A DNA stretch of 61,090 bases from Streptomyces sp. ISL-96 (GCF_018614035.1 NZ_JAGGPA010000052.1:1-61090); one strand, 5' to 3'; shown: positions 9,402-18,406, counted from the stretch's first letter. Numbers and translations are program-made. The notes: generated by a model from the letters alone, not told the origin.

Positions 9402-10178
9402 TTACCCCTCCGGCGGGCGACTGTACTGCTGAAGTGTTGCCTTCGAGGTGGACGTGTCGATCAGCCGCAGCTCCCACGGGCCGGTGTTGACGTCGAAGTC
9501 CTTGCCGAAGCCCACCCACTTGCCTGCCATGCGTCGGCCGGTCGGCTCTACCAGCATCTGGATCGCACCGTGGTAGCGGGCTCCGTTGTAGTAGCCGTCG
9601 GAGGCTGTCTGCTCAATCCATGAGCCGGTGACAACACTGCGGTCCACGGTCAGGTCCAGCGTCAGCGGGCTGTCCGGGTTGGAGGAGCCGCCTGGGAGGC
9701 TCTGGCCGGTCAGCCGGTTGCCATGCTGGAGCAGCACGACGTAGTGCTGCCCGTCGTAGGTTTCGTCTCGCGAGGACGAGTAGAACTCATACCGGGAGAG
9801 CCAGATGCCCGAGTAGTTCGTGTCCGGCGGCGGTGGCTGCTTGGCCGTCGTGGCGGCCTGGACACCTTCGGGTCCGGGGTCCATGTCGTGACCTCCTTGC
9901 GGATCGGGGTGGACTCGCGCCTGGGGTAGGGGCGCGGTGAAGCCGAGAGCTTCGACGGGGCGGCCGGTGACGTGTTGGAGCGCACGGGCGTAGACCGGAC
10001 GCGGGGCACGGCTGGTGCCGGCCTCCCAGCGCTGCACAAGACGCTTTGACGCGTCGTTAGGTTCGCCCAGTTGCTCGCCTGCCCGGCGCAGCGCCTTCGC
10101 TAAGTCGTCTTGGGACATGCGCAGGCCGATCCGTACGGCCCGCAGGACATCGTTGGGTGCTGTCGCGGCTGTCGTCAT
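9402..10178 (-). CDS. XRE-family helix-turn-helix protein with C-terminal beta-rich domain
   Basis: The 258-residue protein starts MTTAATAPNDVLRAVRIGLR with an XRE-type helix-turn-helix (about residues 9-70; MSQDDLAKALRRAG and ASKRLVQRWEAG). A linker precedes a C-terminal domain (about 120-255) rich in Tyr, Trp and Gly, containing YSGIWLSRYEFYSSSRDETY and GKWVGFGKDFDVNTGPWEL, which may sense a ligand. The ATG at 10178 opens directly onto the DNA-binding domain. It diverges from the small gene at 10298 across 119 bp and probably controls it. It belongs to the island, not to the conserved backbone. Confidence 0.75.
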   Translation of the reverse strand: MTTAATAPNDVLRAVRIGLRMSQDDLAKALRRAGEQLGEPNDASKRLVQRWEAGTSRAPRPVYARALQHVTGRPVEALGFTAPLPQARVHPDPQGGHDMDPGPEGVQAATTAKQPPPPDTNYSGIWLSRYEFYSSSRDETYDGQHYVVLLQHGNRLTGQSLPGGSSNPDSPLTLDLTVDRSVVTGSWIEQTASDGYYNGARYHGAIQMLVEPTGRRMAGKWVGFGKDFDVNTGPWELRLIDTSTSKATLQQYSRPPEG

Positions 10179-10297
10179 GGCTTCGACGGTAGCCTCAACC
10201 AGCGGGCGATGACACCGAATTGACGCCTCCGAGTGACGCCCAAATGACGCCCTCCGTGCCGCCGCAATGACCGGGCCCTGCCGCCGACCATGAGGGC

Positions 10298-10486
10298 ATG
10301 CCGATCCGCATTGACGCCTACACGGTGAGAGCCGACGGGACGCGTACCGCACACCGAACCCTGTACGTAGGGGAAGGTGGCCCGCCTCCCATTACGGACG
10401 TCATGCCGATCTGTATATGCCCGCGCTGCCGTTCGCAGCGCTCCGCTGCAACCGGAAAGGGACAACCAGGTGACGACCACCCTTGA
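10298..10486 (+). CDS. Small CxxC protein (62 aa), unknown function
   Basis: I do not recognise this protein. It begins MPIRIDAYTVRADGTRTAH and has a CICPRC pair that could bind metal with other partners. It is the first gene divergent from the XRE gene. Its 3' end overlaps the next gene's GTG by 17 nt, so the two are probably co-translated. Confidence 0.5.
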   Translation: MPIRIDAYTVRADGTRTAHRTLYVGEGGPPPITDVMPICICPRCRSQRSAATGKGQPGDDHP

Positions 10487-10943
10487 GCATCCCCCGATTC
10501 ACCGCACCGAGCCCCGCGCCTTCCTGCCCCGGGAGGTCTGGCAGGGCCTCACCGCCGACGTGATCAGGGCGCACCCGGGAACGAGCCGGGTTCGGGCCGA
10601 GCAGATCATCGGTCAGACCGTCGCGTTTCTGATCGCCGGAACGACGACTGACGCGCCGCTATCTCCTTCCGAGCAAGTCGACTGGGGCTGGCACGCCTTC
10701 CTCCTGCGCACCCAGGCGTACCACGAGTTCTGCCAACAGCACGCGGGCCGCTTCCTGCATCACCACCCGGGCGTTCCCGACGCGGCCGAGACCGGCGGGC
10801 CCGAAGCGATCCGAAACCGCACCCTGACGGCCATCGGTGCGGCAGGCTTTGACGTGGACGAGGAGCTGTGGCCCGCAGCGGCCGAGTGCTCGCAATGCCA
10901 CCAGGGCTGCACCGACAGCCCGGTAGGCGGCAAGAAGCAGTAG
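10470..10943 (+). CDS. Glycine-rich-domain-containing-protein-like (GRDP-like) small protein
   Basis: The 157-residue protein has the segment VDWGWHAFLLRTQAYHEFCQ followed by AGRFLHHHPG, which recalls bacterial GRDP-like proteins of unknown biochemical role. A C-terminal CSQCHQGC motif suggests a metal site. GTG 10470 is preferred because the upstream in-frame sequence belongs to the overlapping gene and GGAAAGG lies about 10 nt before the start. It sits between the CxxC protein and the methyltransferase, so all three may form one unit controlled by the divergent XRE protein. Confidence 0.6.
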   Translation: MTTTLEHPPIHRTEPRAFLPREVWQGLTADVIRAHPGTSRVRAEQIIGQTVAFLIAGTTTDAPLSPSEQVDWGWHAFLLRTQAYHEFCQQHAGRFLHHHPGVPDAAETGGPEAIRNRTLTAIGAAGFDVDEELWPAAAECSQCHQGCTDSPVGGKKQ

Positions 10944-11033
10944 CCAGGAAAGCGAGTGCGGCCCGCCCCTTGCCCCATCGGGCTGAGTGGGCGGGCCTGC
11001 CCGTACGTAACGACCAATGAGGACAGAGGCCAG

Positions 11034-11711
11034 GTGCGAGAGCAAGACGCGAGTGCGTGGGATGTGTGGGGCGAGTCCAAGGCGGGCCGCAAAGAGAGGA
11101 ACGCGGCCGGAGCGTCTACCTGGTTCAACTGGACGCAGTGGCCCGATCACGGTCCCGACGAGAAGATCCTCGGGAACATTGTCGGAGCACGTGTCCTCGA
11201 CCTTGGATGTGGCAGCGGCGGGAACCTAGCCCATCTCGTTGCCCTCGGGGCCGACGCGATCGGCGTGGACATCTCCCCGGTACAGATCGCCAAGACGCGC
11301 GAACGTTGGCCGCACCTCGACGTCAGGCAGGAGGCAGCTGAGGAATTTCTCGCCGCCGACGACTACGACTACCACTACACGGCCATCTACTCCGTGTTCG
11401 GGGCCGCCTGGTTTACCGACCCCGCCGACTTGTTGCCGCTTGTACACGAGCGCCTGACGCCGGGCGGCGTTTACGCGTTCTCCCACAACCCTCCGGCTCT
11501 CGTAGGCTGCTACGGCCCCCAGGCGTCGCAGATGCAGCCGCCGGAGAAGGGCGCGGAACCCCTGTATGTGAAGCGCTGGGACTACGAGCCAGCCCCATGG
11601 GCGGAGATGCTCGGACAGGCCGGATTCGCTGATGTGACAGCTGAAGTGATCGCGCCCCCGGCAGGGAAGCGGACGGGAACGCTGCTTGTCCAGGGCGTAA
11701 GGGCTGAGTGA
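11034..11711 (+). CDS. Class I SAM-dependent methyltransferase
   Basis: A 225-residue class I methyltransferase. SAM-binding motif I is VLDLGCGSGG (residues 54-63), followed by the acidic residue of motif II in ADAIGVDISPVQIAK. A later YSVFGAAWFTDP and VHERLTPGGVYAFSHNP complete the Rossmann fold. The N-terminal WxxW-rich stretch STWFNWTQWPDH is unusual and could bind substrate. GTG 11034 is chosen because AGAGG lies just upstream. The substrate is not identifiable. It is part of the 8.8-12.3 kb island. Confidence 0.8.
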   Translation: MREQDASAWDVWGESKAGRKERNAAGASTWFNWTQWPDHGPDEKILGNIVGARVLDLGCGSGGNLAHLVALGADAIGVDISPVQIAKTRERWPHLDVRQEAAEEFLAADDYDYHYTAIYSVFGAAWFTDPADLLPLVHERLTPGGVYAFSHNPPALVGCYGPQASQMQPPEKGAEPLYVKRWDYEPAPWAEMLGQAGFADVTAEVIAPPAGKRTGTLLVQGVRAE

Positions 11712-11735
11712 GTCCTGTGATGCAGGTCCGGCCCG

Positions 11736-11906
11736 TATGGCGGTGAGCCCTCGCGCAGTGCTCCGCTTCGTCGAGCACACCATCCGGCACGTCCCGGAGG
11801 GTGGCATCACATACGAGGTGATTCGTCTTCCTTGGACGGTCGGGCGGGCGGCCCGCGACGGGGCGCATAGGTGCGCGGCTCCGTCCAGGGCCGTACAGCG
11901 GGGCTA
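11736..11906 (+). CDS. Possible small ORF (56 aa)
   Basis: An unrecognised frame beginning MAVSPRAVLRFVEHTIRHV. It follows the methyltransferase by 24 nt but lacks a convincing ribosome binding site. It is listed because the first 35 residues look protein-like; the tail is Arg/Ala-rich and may be chance. Confidence 0.22.
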
Positions 11907-11945
11907 GCTTGAGAGCCACCGTCTGCGAGCCCCTTGGAGTGCGCT

Positions 11946-12155
11946 GTGAAGTCGTTCGCATTGATCTTCCTGGCCGTGCCGTTAACCGCCCTCGCCATAG
12001 GCGGCGTAAGCGCCGTAGCGCGGCGTGGTGACACTGTGGATCTCGCCATCACGTTGGTCGTGTCGCTCATCGCCTGGCGCTTCTGGCGAGCTGTGCAGGC
12101 CAGTCGGCCACCGCGCGAGAATCCGCTGTCGCCTCAGCGTCCTTGGGACCGCTGA
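11946..12155 (+). CDS. Small two-helix membrane protein
   Basis: The 69-residue product has two likely membrane segments: FALIFLAVPLTALAIGGV near the N-terminus and VDLAITLVVSLIAWRFW in the middle. A polar Pro/Arg tail follows. GTG 11946 has GGAG about 6 nt upstream. The role is unknown. It is the last gene of the island before the right repeat at 12265. Confidence 0.5.
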   Translation: MKSFALIFLAVPLTALAIGGVSAVARRGDTVDLAITLVVSLIAWRFWRAVQASRPPRENPLSPQRPWDR

Positions 12156-12264
12156 GGCGACAGCTCGGTGCCGGAAGCGTGTTGTCAGTCCAGGATATTT
12201 CAGACCGGACGTTCGTCACTGACCTGCGCTTCCGCAGACTAAGCGCAGCGCTCATGCATCCACA

Positions 12265-12278
12265 CTCCGCGGCTACCT
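12265..12278 (+). repeat. Right attachment-site-like direct repeat
   Basis: A second CTCCGCGGCTACCT, followed by GGACTGA, so it encodes LRGYLD and a stop like the true sigma-factor end. It marks the proposed right boundary of the island. The rest of 12156-12435 holds no gene I can support. Confidence 0.6.
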
Positions 12279-12435
12279 GGACTGACCGGCCCCGGAGCGC
12301 GACGACGGCGCCCGACCACCACACCACCAGGTCGGATGCCGTCCGAGGCGCCGTCCGAGGCGCCGGTCAGGCTCCCCGGGTCGCCGCTCTTGGCTTCCTC
12401 CGGGACGTTCCCCGCCGTGCTCCCGGCATGGTCAG

Positions 12436-14379
12436 TCAGTCAACTTCCGCTACCGCCTGAGCGAACTGCGCCGCGTAAAGACGCGCGTACGCGCCCTCCG
12501 CCGCCAGCAGCTCGTCATGCGTCCCCTGTTCGACGATGGACCCATTCTCCATCACCAAGATCACGTCCGCGTCCCGGATAGTGGACAACCGGTGCGCGAT
12601 CACGAAGCTCGTACGCCCATGGGCCAGCCGCGCCATCGCCTTCTGGATCAGCACCTCCGTCCGGGTGTCCACCGAGCTCGTCGCCTCGTCCAGAACCAGG
12701 ATCACCGGATCCGACAGGAACGCCCGCGCGATCGTGATCAGCTGCTTCTCGCCCGCGCTGACCCCCGCCCCCTCGTCGTCGATCACCGTGTCGTACCCGT
12801 CCGGCAGCGTCCGTACGAAACGGTCCGCATGGGCGGCCCGCGCCGCCTCCTCGATCTCCCCGCGCGTGACGTCCCGCGTCGCCGACGCCCCGTACGCGAT
12901 GTTGTCGGCGATCGTGCCGCCGAACAGCCACGCGTCCTGAAGGACCATCCCGATGCCCGAACGCAGCTCCTCGCGCCTCATCTTCGCGATGTCGACACCG
13001 TCCAGAGTGATCCGGCCGCCCGTCACCTCGTAGAACCGCATCAGCAGATTCACCAGCGTCGTCTTGCCCGCACCCGTCGGCCCGACTATCGCGACCGTCT
13101 GTCCCGGCTCGACCGCGACCGACAGATTCTCGATGAGCGGCTTGTCCGGCTCGTACCGGAAAGACACCTTCTCCAGTGCGACCCTGCCCTGCGGATCCGA
13201 GGGCGAAAGCTCCGCGCCGCCCACCGCGTCCGGCTCCTGTTCCTGCGCGTCCAGCAGCTCGAAGACCCGCTCGGCCGACGCGACGCCCGACTGCACGAGG
13301 TTCGCCATCGACGCGACCTGCGTCAGCGGCATCGAGAACTGCCGCGAGTACTGGATGAACGCCTGCACATCACCGATCGACAGCGTGCCCGACGCGACCC
13401 GCAGCCCGCCCACCACCGCCACCAGCACATAGTTCAAATTGCTCACGAAAAACATCAGCGGCTGCATGATCCCGCTGTTGAACTGTGCCCGGAACCCCGC
13501 CTCGTACAGCGCGTCGTTCTGCTCGCGGAAAGCCTCCGCAGACTGCTCGTGCCGCCCGAAGACCTTCACCAGCGCATGACCGGTGTACATCTCCTCGATG
13601 TGCGCGTTCAGCTTGCCGGTCGTCTTCCACTGCTGCACGAACTGCGGCTGCGACCGCTTGCCGACCTTCGCCGCGACCACCACCGACAGCGGTACGGTCA
13701 CCAGCGCCACCAGTGCGAGCAGCGGCGACATCCAGAACATCATCGCCAGCACACCCACGATGGTCAGCAGGGAATTGATGAGCTGGCCCATCGTCTGCGC
13801 CATCGTCTGCCCGATGTTGTCGATGTCGTTCGTCGCCCGGCTCAGCACCTCGCCGCGCTTCTGCTGGTCGAAGTACTTCAGCGGCAGCCGCGACAGCTTC
13901 GCCTGTACGTCCTCACGCATCCGGAAGACGGTCCGGTTGATGACCCGGTTCGACAGCCGCGACGACACCAGCATGAGCAGCCCCGCACCCACGTACACCG
14001 CGAGCGCCATCAGCAGTACGTCGCCGACCGCCCCGAAGTCGATGCCCCGCCCGGGAGTGAAGCCCACCCCGGAAAGCATGTCCGCGAGCCCGTCGTCCCC
14101 CTCCTTCCGCAGCCCCTCGACGACCTGCGCCTTGCTGCCACCGCCCTCTGTCTGCCGGCCGACGACCCCCGCGAAGACCAGGTCGGTCGCCCGGCCCAGG
14201 ATCTTCGGCCCGATCACCGACAGCGCGACGCTCACCACACCCGCCGCGAGCATCCACCACAACGTGACCCGTTCCGGAGCGAACTGCCGCAGCAGCCGCT
14301 TCCCCGAGCCCTTGAAGTCCATCGACCGCTCGGCCGGCCCGCCCGCGCCGGCCATCATCCGTCCACCGGGCCCGCTCAT
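12436..14379 (-). CDS. ABC exporter half-transporter, catalytically canonical subunit
   Basis: A fused membrane and nucleotide-binding domain (647 aa). The type IV exporter membrane region covers about residues 30-370. The ATPase has Walker A GPTGAGKTT (about 432-440), a signature variant VSAGEKQ, Walker B ILVLDEATSSVD with the catalytic Glu, and the H-loop FVIAHRLST. It is co-transcribed after the other half-transporter with a 4-nt overlap, so the two should form a heterodimer in the plasma membrane. The substrate is unknown; such pairs export lipids, drugs or peptides. A low-complexity segment at about residues 70-110 is inserted in the first extracellular loop. Confidence 0.88.
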   Translation of the reverse strand: MSGPGGRMMAGAGGPAERSMDFKGSGKRLLRQFAPERVTLWWMLAAGVVSVALSVIGPKILGRATDLVFAGVVGRQTEGGGSKAQVVEGLRKEGDDGLADMLSGVGFTPGRGIDFGAVGDVLLMALAVYVGAGLLMLVSSRLSNRVINRTVFRMREDVQAKLSRLPLKYFDQQKRGEVLSRATNDIDNIGQTMAQTMGQLINSLLTIVGVLAMMFWMSPLLALVALVTVPLSVVVAAKVGKRSQPQFVQQWKTTGKLNAHIEEMYTGHALVKVFGRHEQSAEAFREQNDALYEAGFRAQFNSGIMQPLMFFVSNLNYVLVAVVGGLRVASGTLSIGDVQAFIQYSRQFSMPLTQVASMANLVQSGVASAERVFELLDAQEQEPDAVGGAELSPSDPQGRVALEKVSFRYEPDKPLIENLSVAVEPGQTVAIVGPTGAGKTTLVNLLMRFYEVTGGRITLDGVDIAKMRREELRSGIGMVLQDAWLFGGTIADNIAYGASATRDVTRGEIEEAARAAHADRFVRTLPDGYDTVIDDEGAGVSAGEKQLITIARAFLSDPVILVLDEATSSVDTRTEVLIQKAMARLAHGRTSFVIAHRLSTIRDADVILVMENGSIVEQGTHDELLAAEGAYARLYAAQFAQAVAEVD

Positions 14380-16109
14380 GCCGCCTCAGCCTCCGTCAGC
14401 TGGGAGAGCACGATCTCCCGGTACGTCGCATTGCTTTCCATCAGCTCGTGATGGCGGCCCGTGCCGACCACCCGGCCCTCGTCCAGGACCACGATCCGGT
14501 CCGCGTCGCGGATCGTCGACACCCGCTGGGCGACGATCACCACCGTCGCCTCGGCCGTCTCCCGCCCCAGCGCGGCCCGCAGCGCCGCGTCGGTCGCGTA
14601 GTCCAGCGCGGAGAACGAATCGTCAAAGAGATAAATCTCCGGCCGCTGCACCAGCGTGCGCGCGATCGCGAGCCGCTGCCGCTGGCCGCCCGACACGTTC
14701 GTACCGCCCTGCGAGATCGGCGCGTCGATCCCGCCCTCCAGCCGCTCCACGAACTCCCGCGCCTGCGCGACCTCCAGGGCGTGCCACAGCTCCTCGTCCG
14801 TCGCGTCCGGCTTCCCGTACCGCAGATTCGTAGCGACCGTTCCGGAGAACAGATAGGGCTTCTGCGGCACCAGCGAGACCGTCTTCGCCATCAGCGCCGG
14901 ATCGAGCGTCCGTACGTCGACCCCGTCCACCAGCACCTCCCCGCCCGTCGCGTCGAACAGCCGCGGTACGAGCCCGAGCAGCGTCGACTTCCCACTGCCC
15001 GTCGACCCGATGATCGCCGTCGTCTCACCCGGACGTGCCACCAGATCGACATCCCTGATCACCGGCTCCTCCGCGCCCGGATAACGGAACTCCGCGCCCC
15101 GCAGCTCCAGTTGCCCGTGCCGCCGCAGCTCCCGTACCGGACTGGCCGGCGGTACGACGCTCGACGCCGTGTCCAGCACTTCCTCGATGCGCTCGGCGCA
15201 CACCTCGGCGCGCGGCACCATCATGAACATGAAGGTGGCCATCATCACGGCCATCACGATCTGCATCAGATACGCGAGGAACGCGGTAAGCGCACCGATC
15301 TCCATCCCACCACTTTCGATCCGGTGCGCGCCGAACCAGACCACCGCGATGCTGGAGATGTTCACGACCGTCATCACGATCGGGAACATCAGCGCCATCA
15401 GCCGCCCCGAGGACAGCGAGACGTCCGTCAGCGCGGTGTTCGCCTCCCGGAAGCGGCCCTTCTCGTACTCGTCCCGTACGAACGCCCTGATCACGCGGTT
15501 GCCGGCGATCTGCTCGCGCAGCACTCGATTGACGACGTCAAGCCGCTCCTGCATCGTGCGGAACAGCGGCCGCATCCGCCGCACGATCAGGCTCACGGAG
15601 ATCCCGAGCACCGGAACGACCGCCAGCAGCACACCCGACAGCGGCACGTCCTGCCCGAGCGCCATGACGATGCCGCCCACGCACATGATCGGCGCCGACA
15701 CCATCAGCGTGAACGCCATCAGCACCAGCATCTGCACCTGCTGGACGTCATTGGTCGTACGCGTGATCAGCGACGGGGCCCCGAATTTCCCGACCTCCCG
15801 CGCCGAGAAGCTCTGCACCCGCTCGAAGACGGCGGCCCGCACATCCCGCCCGAGCGCCGACGCGGTCCGCGCGCCGTAGTAGACGGCGCCGATGTTGCAG
15901 ACCACCTGGACGACGCTGACGGCGATCATGATGCCGCCGAACTCCAGGATGTAGCGGGTGTCCCCGGTTACGACACCGTTGTCAATGATGTCCGCGTTGA
16001 GGGTGGGCAGATAGAGGCTGGCGGAGGTCTGCAGCAGTTGCAGCAGCACCAGCAGGGCTATGGGTTTCTTGTACGGGCCGAGACGGGCCCGTAGGAGTCG
16101 TATGAGCAC
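14376..16109 (-). CDS. ABC exporter half-transporter, degenerate-site subunit
   Basis: Partner of the downstream half-transporter (577 aa). Walker A GSTGSGKST and the signature NVSGGQRQRLA are intact. Walker B reads IYLFDDSFSALD with Asp where the catalytic Glu should be, and the H-loop reads VIVAQRVST with Gln for His. One ATP site of the heterodimer should therefore be non-hydrolytic, as in other heterodimeric exporters. GTG 16109 (VLIRLLRARLGPYKKP) is preferred because family members start there and the 17 residues upstream look like leader. An alternative GTG lies at 16160. Confidence 0.85.
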   Translation of the reverse strand: MLIRLLRARLGPYKKPIALLVLLQLLQTSASLYLPTLNADIIDNGVVTGDTRYILEFGGIMIAVSVVQVVCNIGAVYYGARTASALGRDVRAAVFERVQSFSAREVGKFGAPSLITRTTNDVQQVQMLVLMAFTLMVSAPIMCVGGIVMALGQDVPLSGVLLAVVPVLGISVSLIVRRMRPLFRTMQERLDVVNRVLREQIAGNRVIRAFVRDEYEKGRFREANTALTDVSLSSGRLMALMFPIVMTVVNISSIAVVWFGAHRIESGGMEIGALTAFLAYLMQIVMAVMMATFMFMMVPRAEVCAERIEEVLDTASSVVPPASPVRELRRHGQLELRGAEFRYPGAEEPVIRDVDLVARPGETTAIIGSTGSGKSTLLGLVPRLFDATGGEVLVDGVDVRTLDPALMAKTVSLVPQKPYLFSGTVATNLRYGKPDATDEELWHALEVAQAREFVERLEGGIDAPISQGGTNVSGGQRQRLAIARTLVQRPEIYLFDDSFSALDYATDAALRAALGRETAEATVVIVAQRVSTIRDADRIVVLDEGRVVGTGRHHELMESNATYREIVLSQLTEAEAA

Positions 16110-16211
16110 GCGGAGTCTCTCGGTGTCGGCAAGATCGGGGTTCGCCCCATCCTCCGACACCGGGCGCCGGTAATTCCAAGGAATTAACCAGGCAGCCGAC
16201 CCGCCTCCCGC

Positions 16212-17651
16212 TCAGGCGCCGCCGAACGCCCCCGGGTGGATCTGGTCCCGCGTGGCGCCGTACTGCTGGCGCACCGCCTGCCCCACTGCCAGTTCCTCAC
16301 CCGGCTCCAGCACCTGCGCCGCCGCGCCCTGCCAGGCCGGCGGGGAGTGCGGAGCCAGCGTGCCCTGCGCGACGCCGAGCGCCCACGCGGCCTGCCGGGC
16401 CGCGCCCAGCGCCGCGTAGTCGGCGGGCTGCGGCACGACCACCTGCGTACCGAAGATCGCGGGCGCCGCCGCCTGCACGGCCGCCAGCTCGGCGGCCGCC
16501 CCCAGCAGGAACACGCGCCGCACCTCCACGCCCCGCGCCCGCAGCACGTCCATGGCATCGGCCAGCGAGCACAGCATGCCCTCGAAGGCCGCGCGCGCCA
16601 GATGCTCGGGCTTCATCGACTCGCGCCGCAGCCCGCTCAAGGTCCCGGCGGTGTGCGGAAGTTGCGGCGTACGCTCACCTTCGAGATACGGCAGCAGTAC
16701 GAGCCCGTAGGCGCCCGGCGACGACTTGAGCGCCAGATCCGAAAGCCCCTCAAGATCCGTCCCCAGCAGATCGGCGGTGCCGCGCAGCGCCCGTACGGCA
16801 TTGAGCGTGTGCACGACCGGCAGATGCATCCCGGTCGCGTCGGCGAAGGACGTGATGAGCCCGCTCGAATCGGCCAGCCCCTCATGGTGCACGGCCATCA
16901 CGGACCCGGAGGCGCCGAGCGACACCACGGCGTCCCCCACCCCTACCCCCAGCCCAAAAGCGGCAGCCATGGTCTCGCCGGTCCCAGCGGAGATCAGCAG
17001 CCCCTCAGGGGTGGTCCCCGCGGCGTCGGAAGGACCGAGCACCTCGGGCAGCGCGGCCTGATGCCCCAGCGCCAGCTCGACAAGATCCGGTCGGTAGGAC
17101 CCAGTGACCGCCGACCAGTAACCAGTCCCCGAGGCCGCGCCCCGGTCGGTGGTCCTGCGGGCCGGCCGGCCGAGCAGCTGCCACACCAGCCAGTCGTGCG
17201 GCTGCAGCACGGCGGCGGTGCGCTGCGCGGACTCCGGCTCGTCGCGCGCCAGCCAGCGCAGCTTCGCGACGGGCTGCGGAGCCGTCGGCACGGACCCGAC
17301 GGCCTCGGCCCAGGCCTGGCGCCCGCCGAGCGCGTCGACCAGATCGGCGGCCGCGACCTGGGCACGCTTGTCATTGCCGAGGAGGGCCGGACGTACCACC
17401 GAACCGTGCGCGTCGAGCGGGATCATGCCGTGCTGCTGCGCCGATACGCCGATGGCCTGCACGCCCTCCAGCAGCCCCCCGGCCGCGGCCTCGCCCAGCG
17501 ACAGGAGCCACACCTGTGGATCGGCCTCGGTGGATTTCGCCTCCACGGGGTGCGGGGCATAGCCCTGCCGCAGCACGGCACCCGTATCCGCATCGCACAC
17601 GACGATGCGCGTAGAAGCAGACGAACTGTCCAAGCCGGCGACTATCCCCAT
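16212..17651 (-). CDS. xylB: FGGY-family carbohydrate kinase, xylulokinase-like
   Basis: A 479-residue sugar kinase. The N-terminal ATPase fold begins GIVAGLDSSSASTRIVV, and GVSAQQHGMIPLD is the substrate-side motif typical of xylulokinases. TDRGAASGTGYW and VSLGASGSVMAVHHEG belong to the nucleotide-binding half. It would phosphorylate D-xylulose or a related sugar for the pentose phosphate route. No xylose isomerase or transporter is adjacent, so the true substrate is uncertain. The ATG at 17651 is chosen over a TTG two codons upstream. Confidence 0.82.
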   Translation of the reverse strand: MGIVAGLDSSSASTRIVVCDADTGAVLRQGYAPHPVEAKSTEADPQVWLLSLGEAAAGGLLEGVQAIGVSAQQHGMIPLDAHGSVVRPALLGNDKRAQVAAADLVDALGGRQAWAEAVGSVPTAPQPVAKLRWLARDEPESAQRTAAVLQPHDWLVWQLLGRPARRTTDRGAASGTGYWSAVTGSYRPDLVELALGHQAALPEVLGPSDAAGTTPEGLLISAGTGETMAAAFGLGVGVGDAVVSLGASGSVMAVHHEGLADSSGLITSFADATGMHLPVVHTLNAVRALRGTADLLGTDLEGLSDLALKSSPGAYGLVLLPYLEGERTPQLPHTAGTLSGLRRESMKPEHLARAAFEGMLCSLADAMDVLRARGVEVRRVFLLGAAAELAAVQAAAPAIFGTQVVVPQPADYAALGAARQAAWALGVAQGTLAPHSPPAWQGAAAQVLEPGEELAVGQAVRQQYGATRDQIHPGAFGGA

Positions 17652-17705
17652 GCCCAAGATTCTGCCGCATGCGCGGCCGGGGCCGTGCCGCGCCCGACGC
17701 CGGGG

Positions 17706-18005
17706 TCAGGTATTGGTCGTACCCCAGTCGTCCTCGCCGCTCTGCCCGCGCTCACGCAGCGACCGCACGCGTTCCGCGACGGAGCTGGGCATCCGGTCCC
17801 CGACCTTGTCGCTGACCGTATGGAGCGCCTTGCCCGCGAAGTCGCGGCCGTTGTGGGCGGCTGACTCGGCGGCGTTGCGCACGGCGGGGTTCTGGGCGAC
17901 CTGGCGTGCGGACTTCTTCAGCTTCTCGTAGCGCTCGCGCCCGGCTCGGGTCCCGAGCACGTACCCGAGGGCCAGTCCGGCGATGAATGTGAGCTTGTAG
18001 CGCAT
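17706..18005 (-). CDS. YtxH-like small membrane-anchored protein
   Basis: The 99-residue protein starts MRYKLTFIAGLALGYVLGTR, a membrane segment with the GYVLGTRAGRERYE signature of YtxH-type proteins. An amphipathic Ala/Lys/Arg-rich helix follows. These are widespread envelope-associated proteins of unclear function. The ATG at 18005 begins the signature directly. Confidence 0.75.
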   Translation of the reverse strand: MRYKLTFIAGLALGYVLGTRAGRERYEKLKKSARQVAQNPAVRNAAESAAHNGRDFAGKALHTVSDKVGDRMPSSVAERVRSLRERGQSGEDDWGTTNT

Positions 18006-18220
18006 GGCTGTCACCCTTCTCCTACGTCGGTGGTCCCCTGGGGCCCGGGGGAGTTTTCGGACCGCGGGGCTCTGCTGGCCGCCTACCCGTGGGCGCCCGT
18101 GATCACCCCGGGGGATACCGATTGGCGGAGCACCCCCCTGCTTGCGCTAATGTATGTGTCGCAGCGAGCACACGCCCCCCGGGACGCCATCCGGTGGGTA
18201 CGTTCGGTGCAACGCAGCAA

Positions 18221-18293
18221 TCCCCTGTAGCTCAATTGGCAGAGCAGCCGGCTGTTAACCGGCAGGTTACTGGTTCGAGTCCAGTCGGGGGAG
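18221..18293 (+). tRNA. tRNA-Asn (GTT anticodon), copy 1
   Basis: A 73-nt cloverleaf: acceptor TCCCCTG pairs with CGGGGGA plus discriminator G, the anticodon loop CTGTTAAC holds GTT, and the T-arm is TGGTTCGAGTCCA. CCA is not encoded. A second copy follows five bases later, differing in the D- and anticodon-stem region. Confidence 0.95.
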
Positions 18294-18298
18294 CGCGA

Positions 18299-18371
18299 TC
18301 CCCTGTAGCTCAATTGGCAGAGCATTCGGCTGTTAACCGGAGGGTTACTGGTTCGAGTCCAGTCGGGGGAG
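18299..18371 (+). tRNA. tRNA-Asn (GTT anticodon), copy 2
   Basis: A tandem duplicate of the preceding tRNA with the same acceptor stem, anticodon and T-arm. The anticodon-stem flank differs: CATTCGG...CCGGAGG against CAGCCGG...CCGGCAG. It is followed by a hairpin terminator. Confidence 0.95.
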
Positions 18372-18378
18372 CGGCAAG

Positions 18379-18406
18379 AAAAAGGGCCCCTCAGGGGTCC
18401 TTTTTC
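18379..18406 (+). terminator. Rho-independent terminator after tRNA-Asn pair
   Basis: A nearly perfect hairpin, AAAAAGGGCCCCT and its complement AGGGGTCCTTTTT, with a T-run at the 3' side. Confidence 0.85.

Larger units (their letters stand above)
8812..12278. mobile_element. Small genomic island inserted at the 3' end of the sigma-factor gene
   Basis: The last codons of the sigma gene (LRGYLD then stop) occur twice, at 8812-8832 and at 12265-12285. The copies share an exact 14-mer, CTCCGCGGCTACCT, and both continue to an Asp codon and a stop. Between them lie genes foreign to the backbone: an XRE protein, a small CxxC protein, a GRDP-like protein, a methyltransferase and a small membrane protein. 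A 12-mer AGCGCAGCGCTC also appears near both ends (8895-8906 and 12242-12253), as integrase arm sites might. No integrase is present, so this would be a decayed element. Confidence 0.65.
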
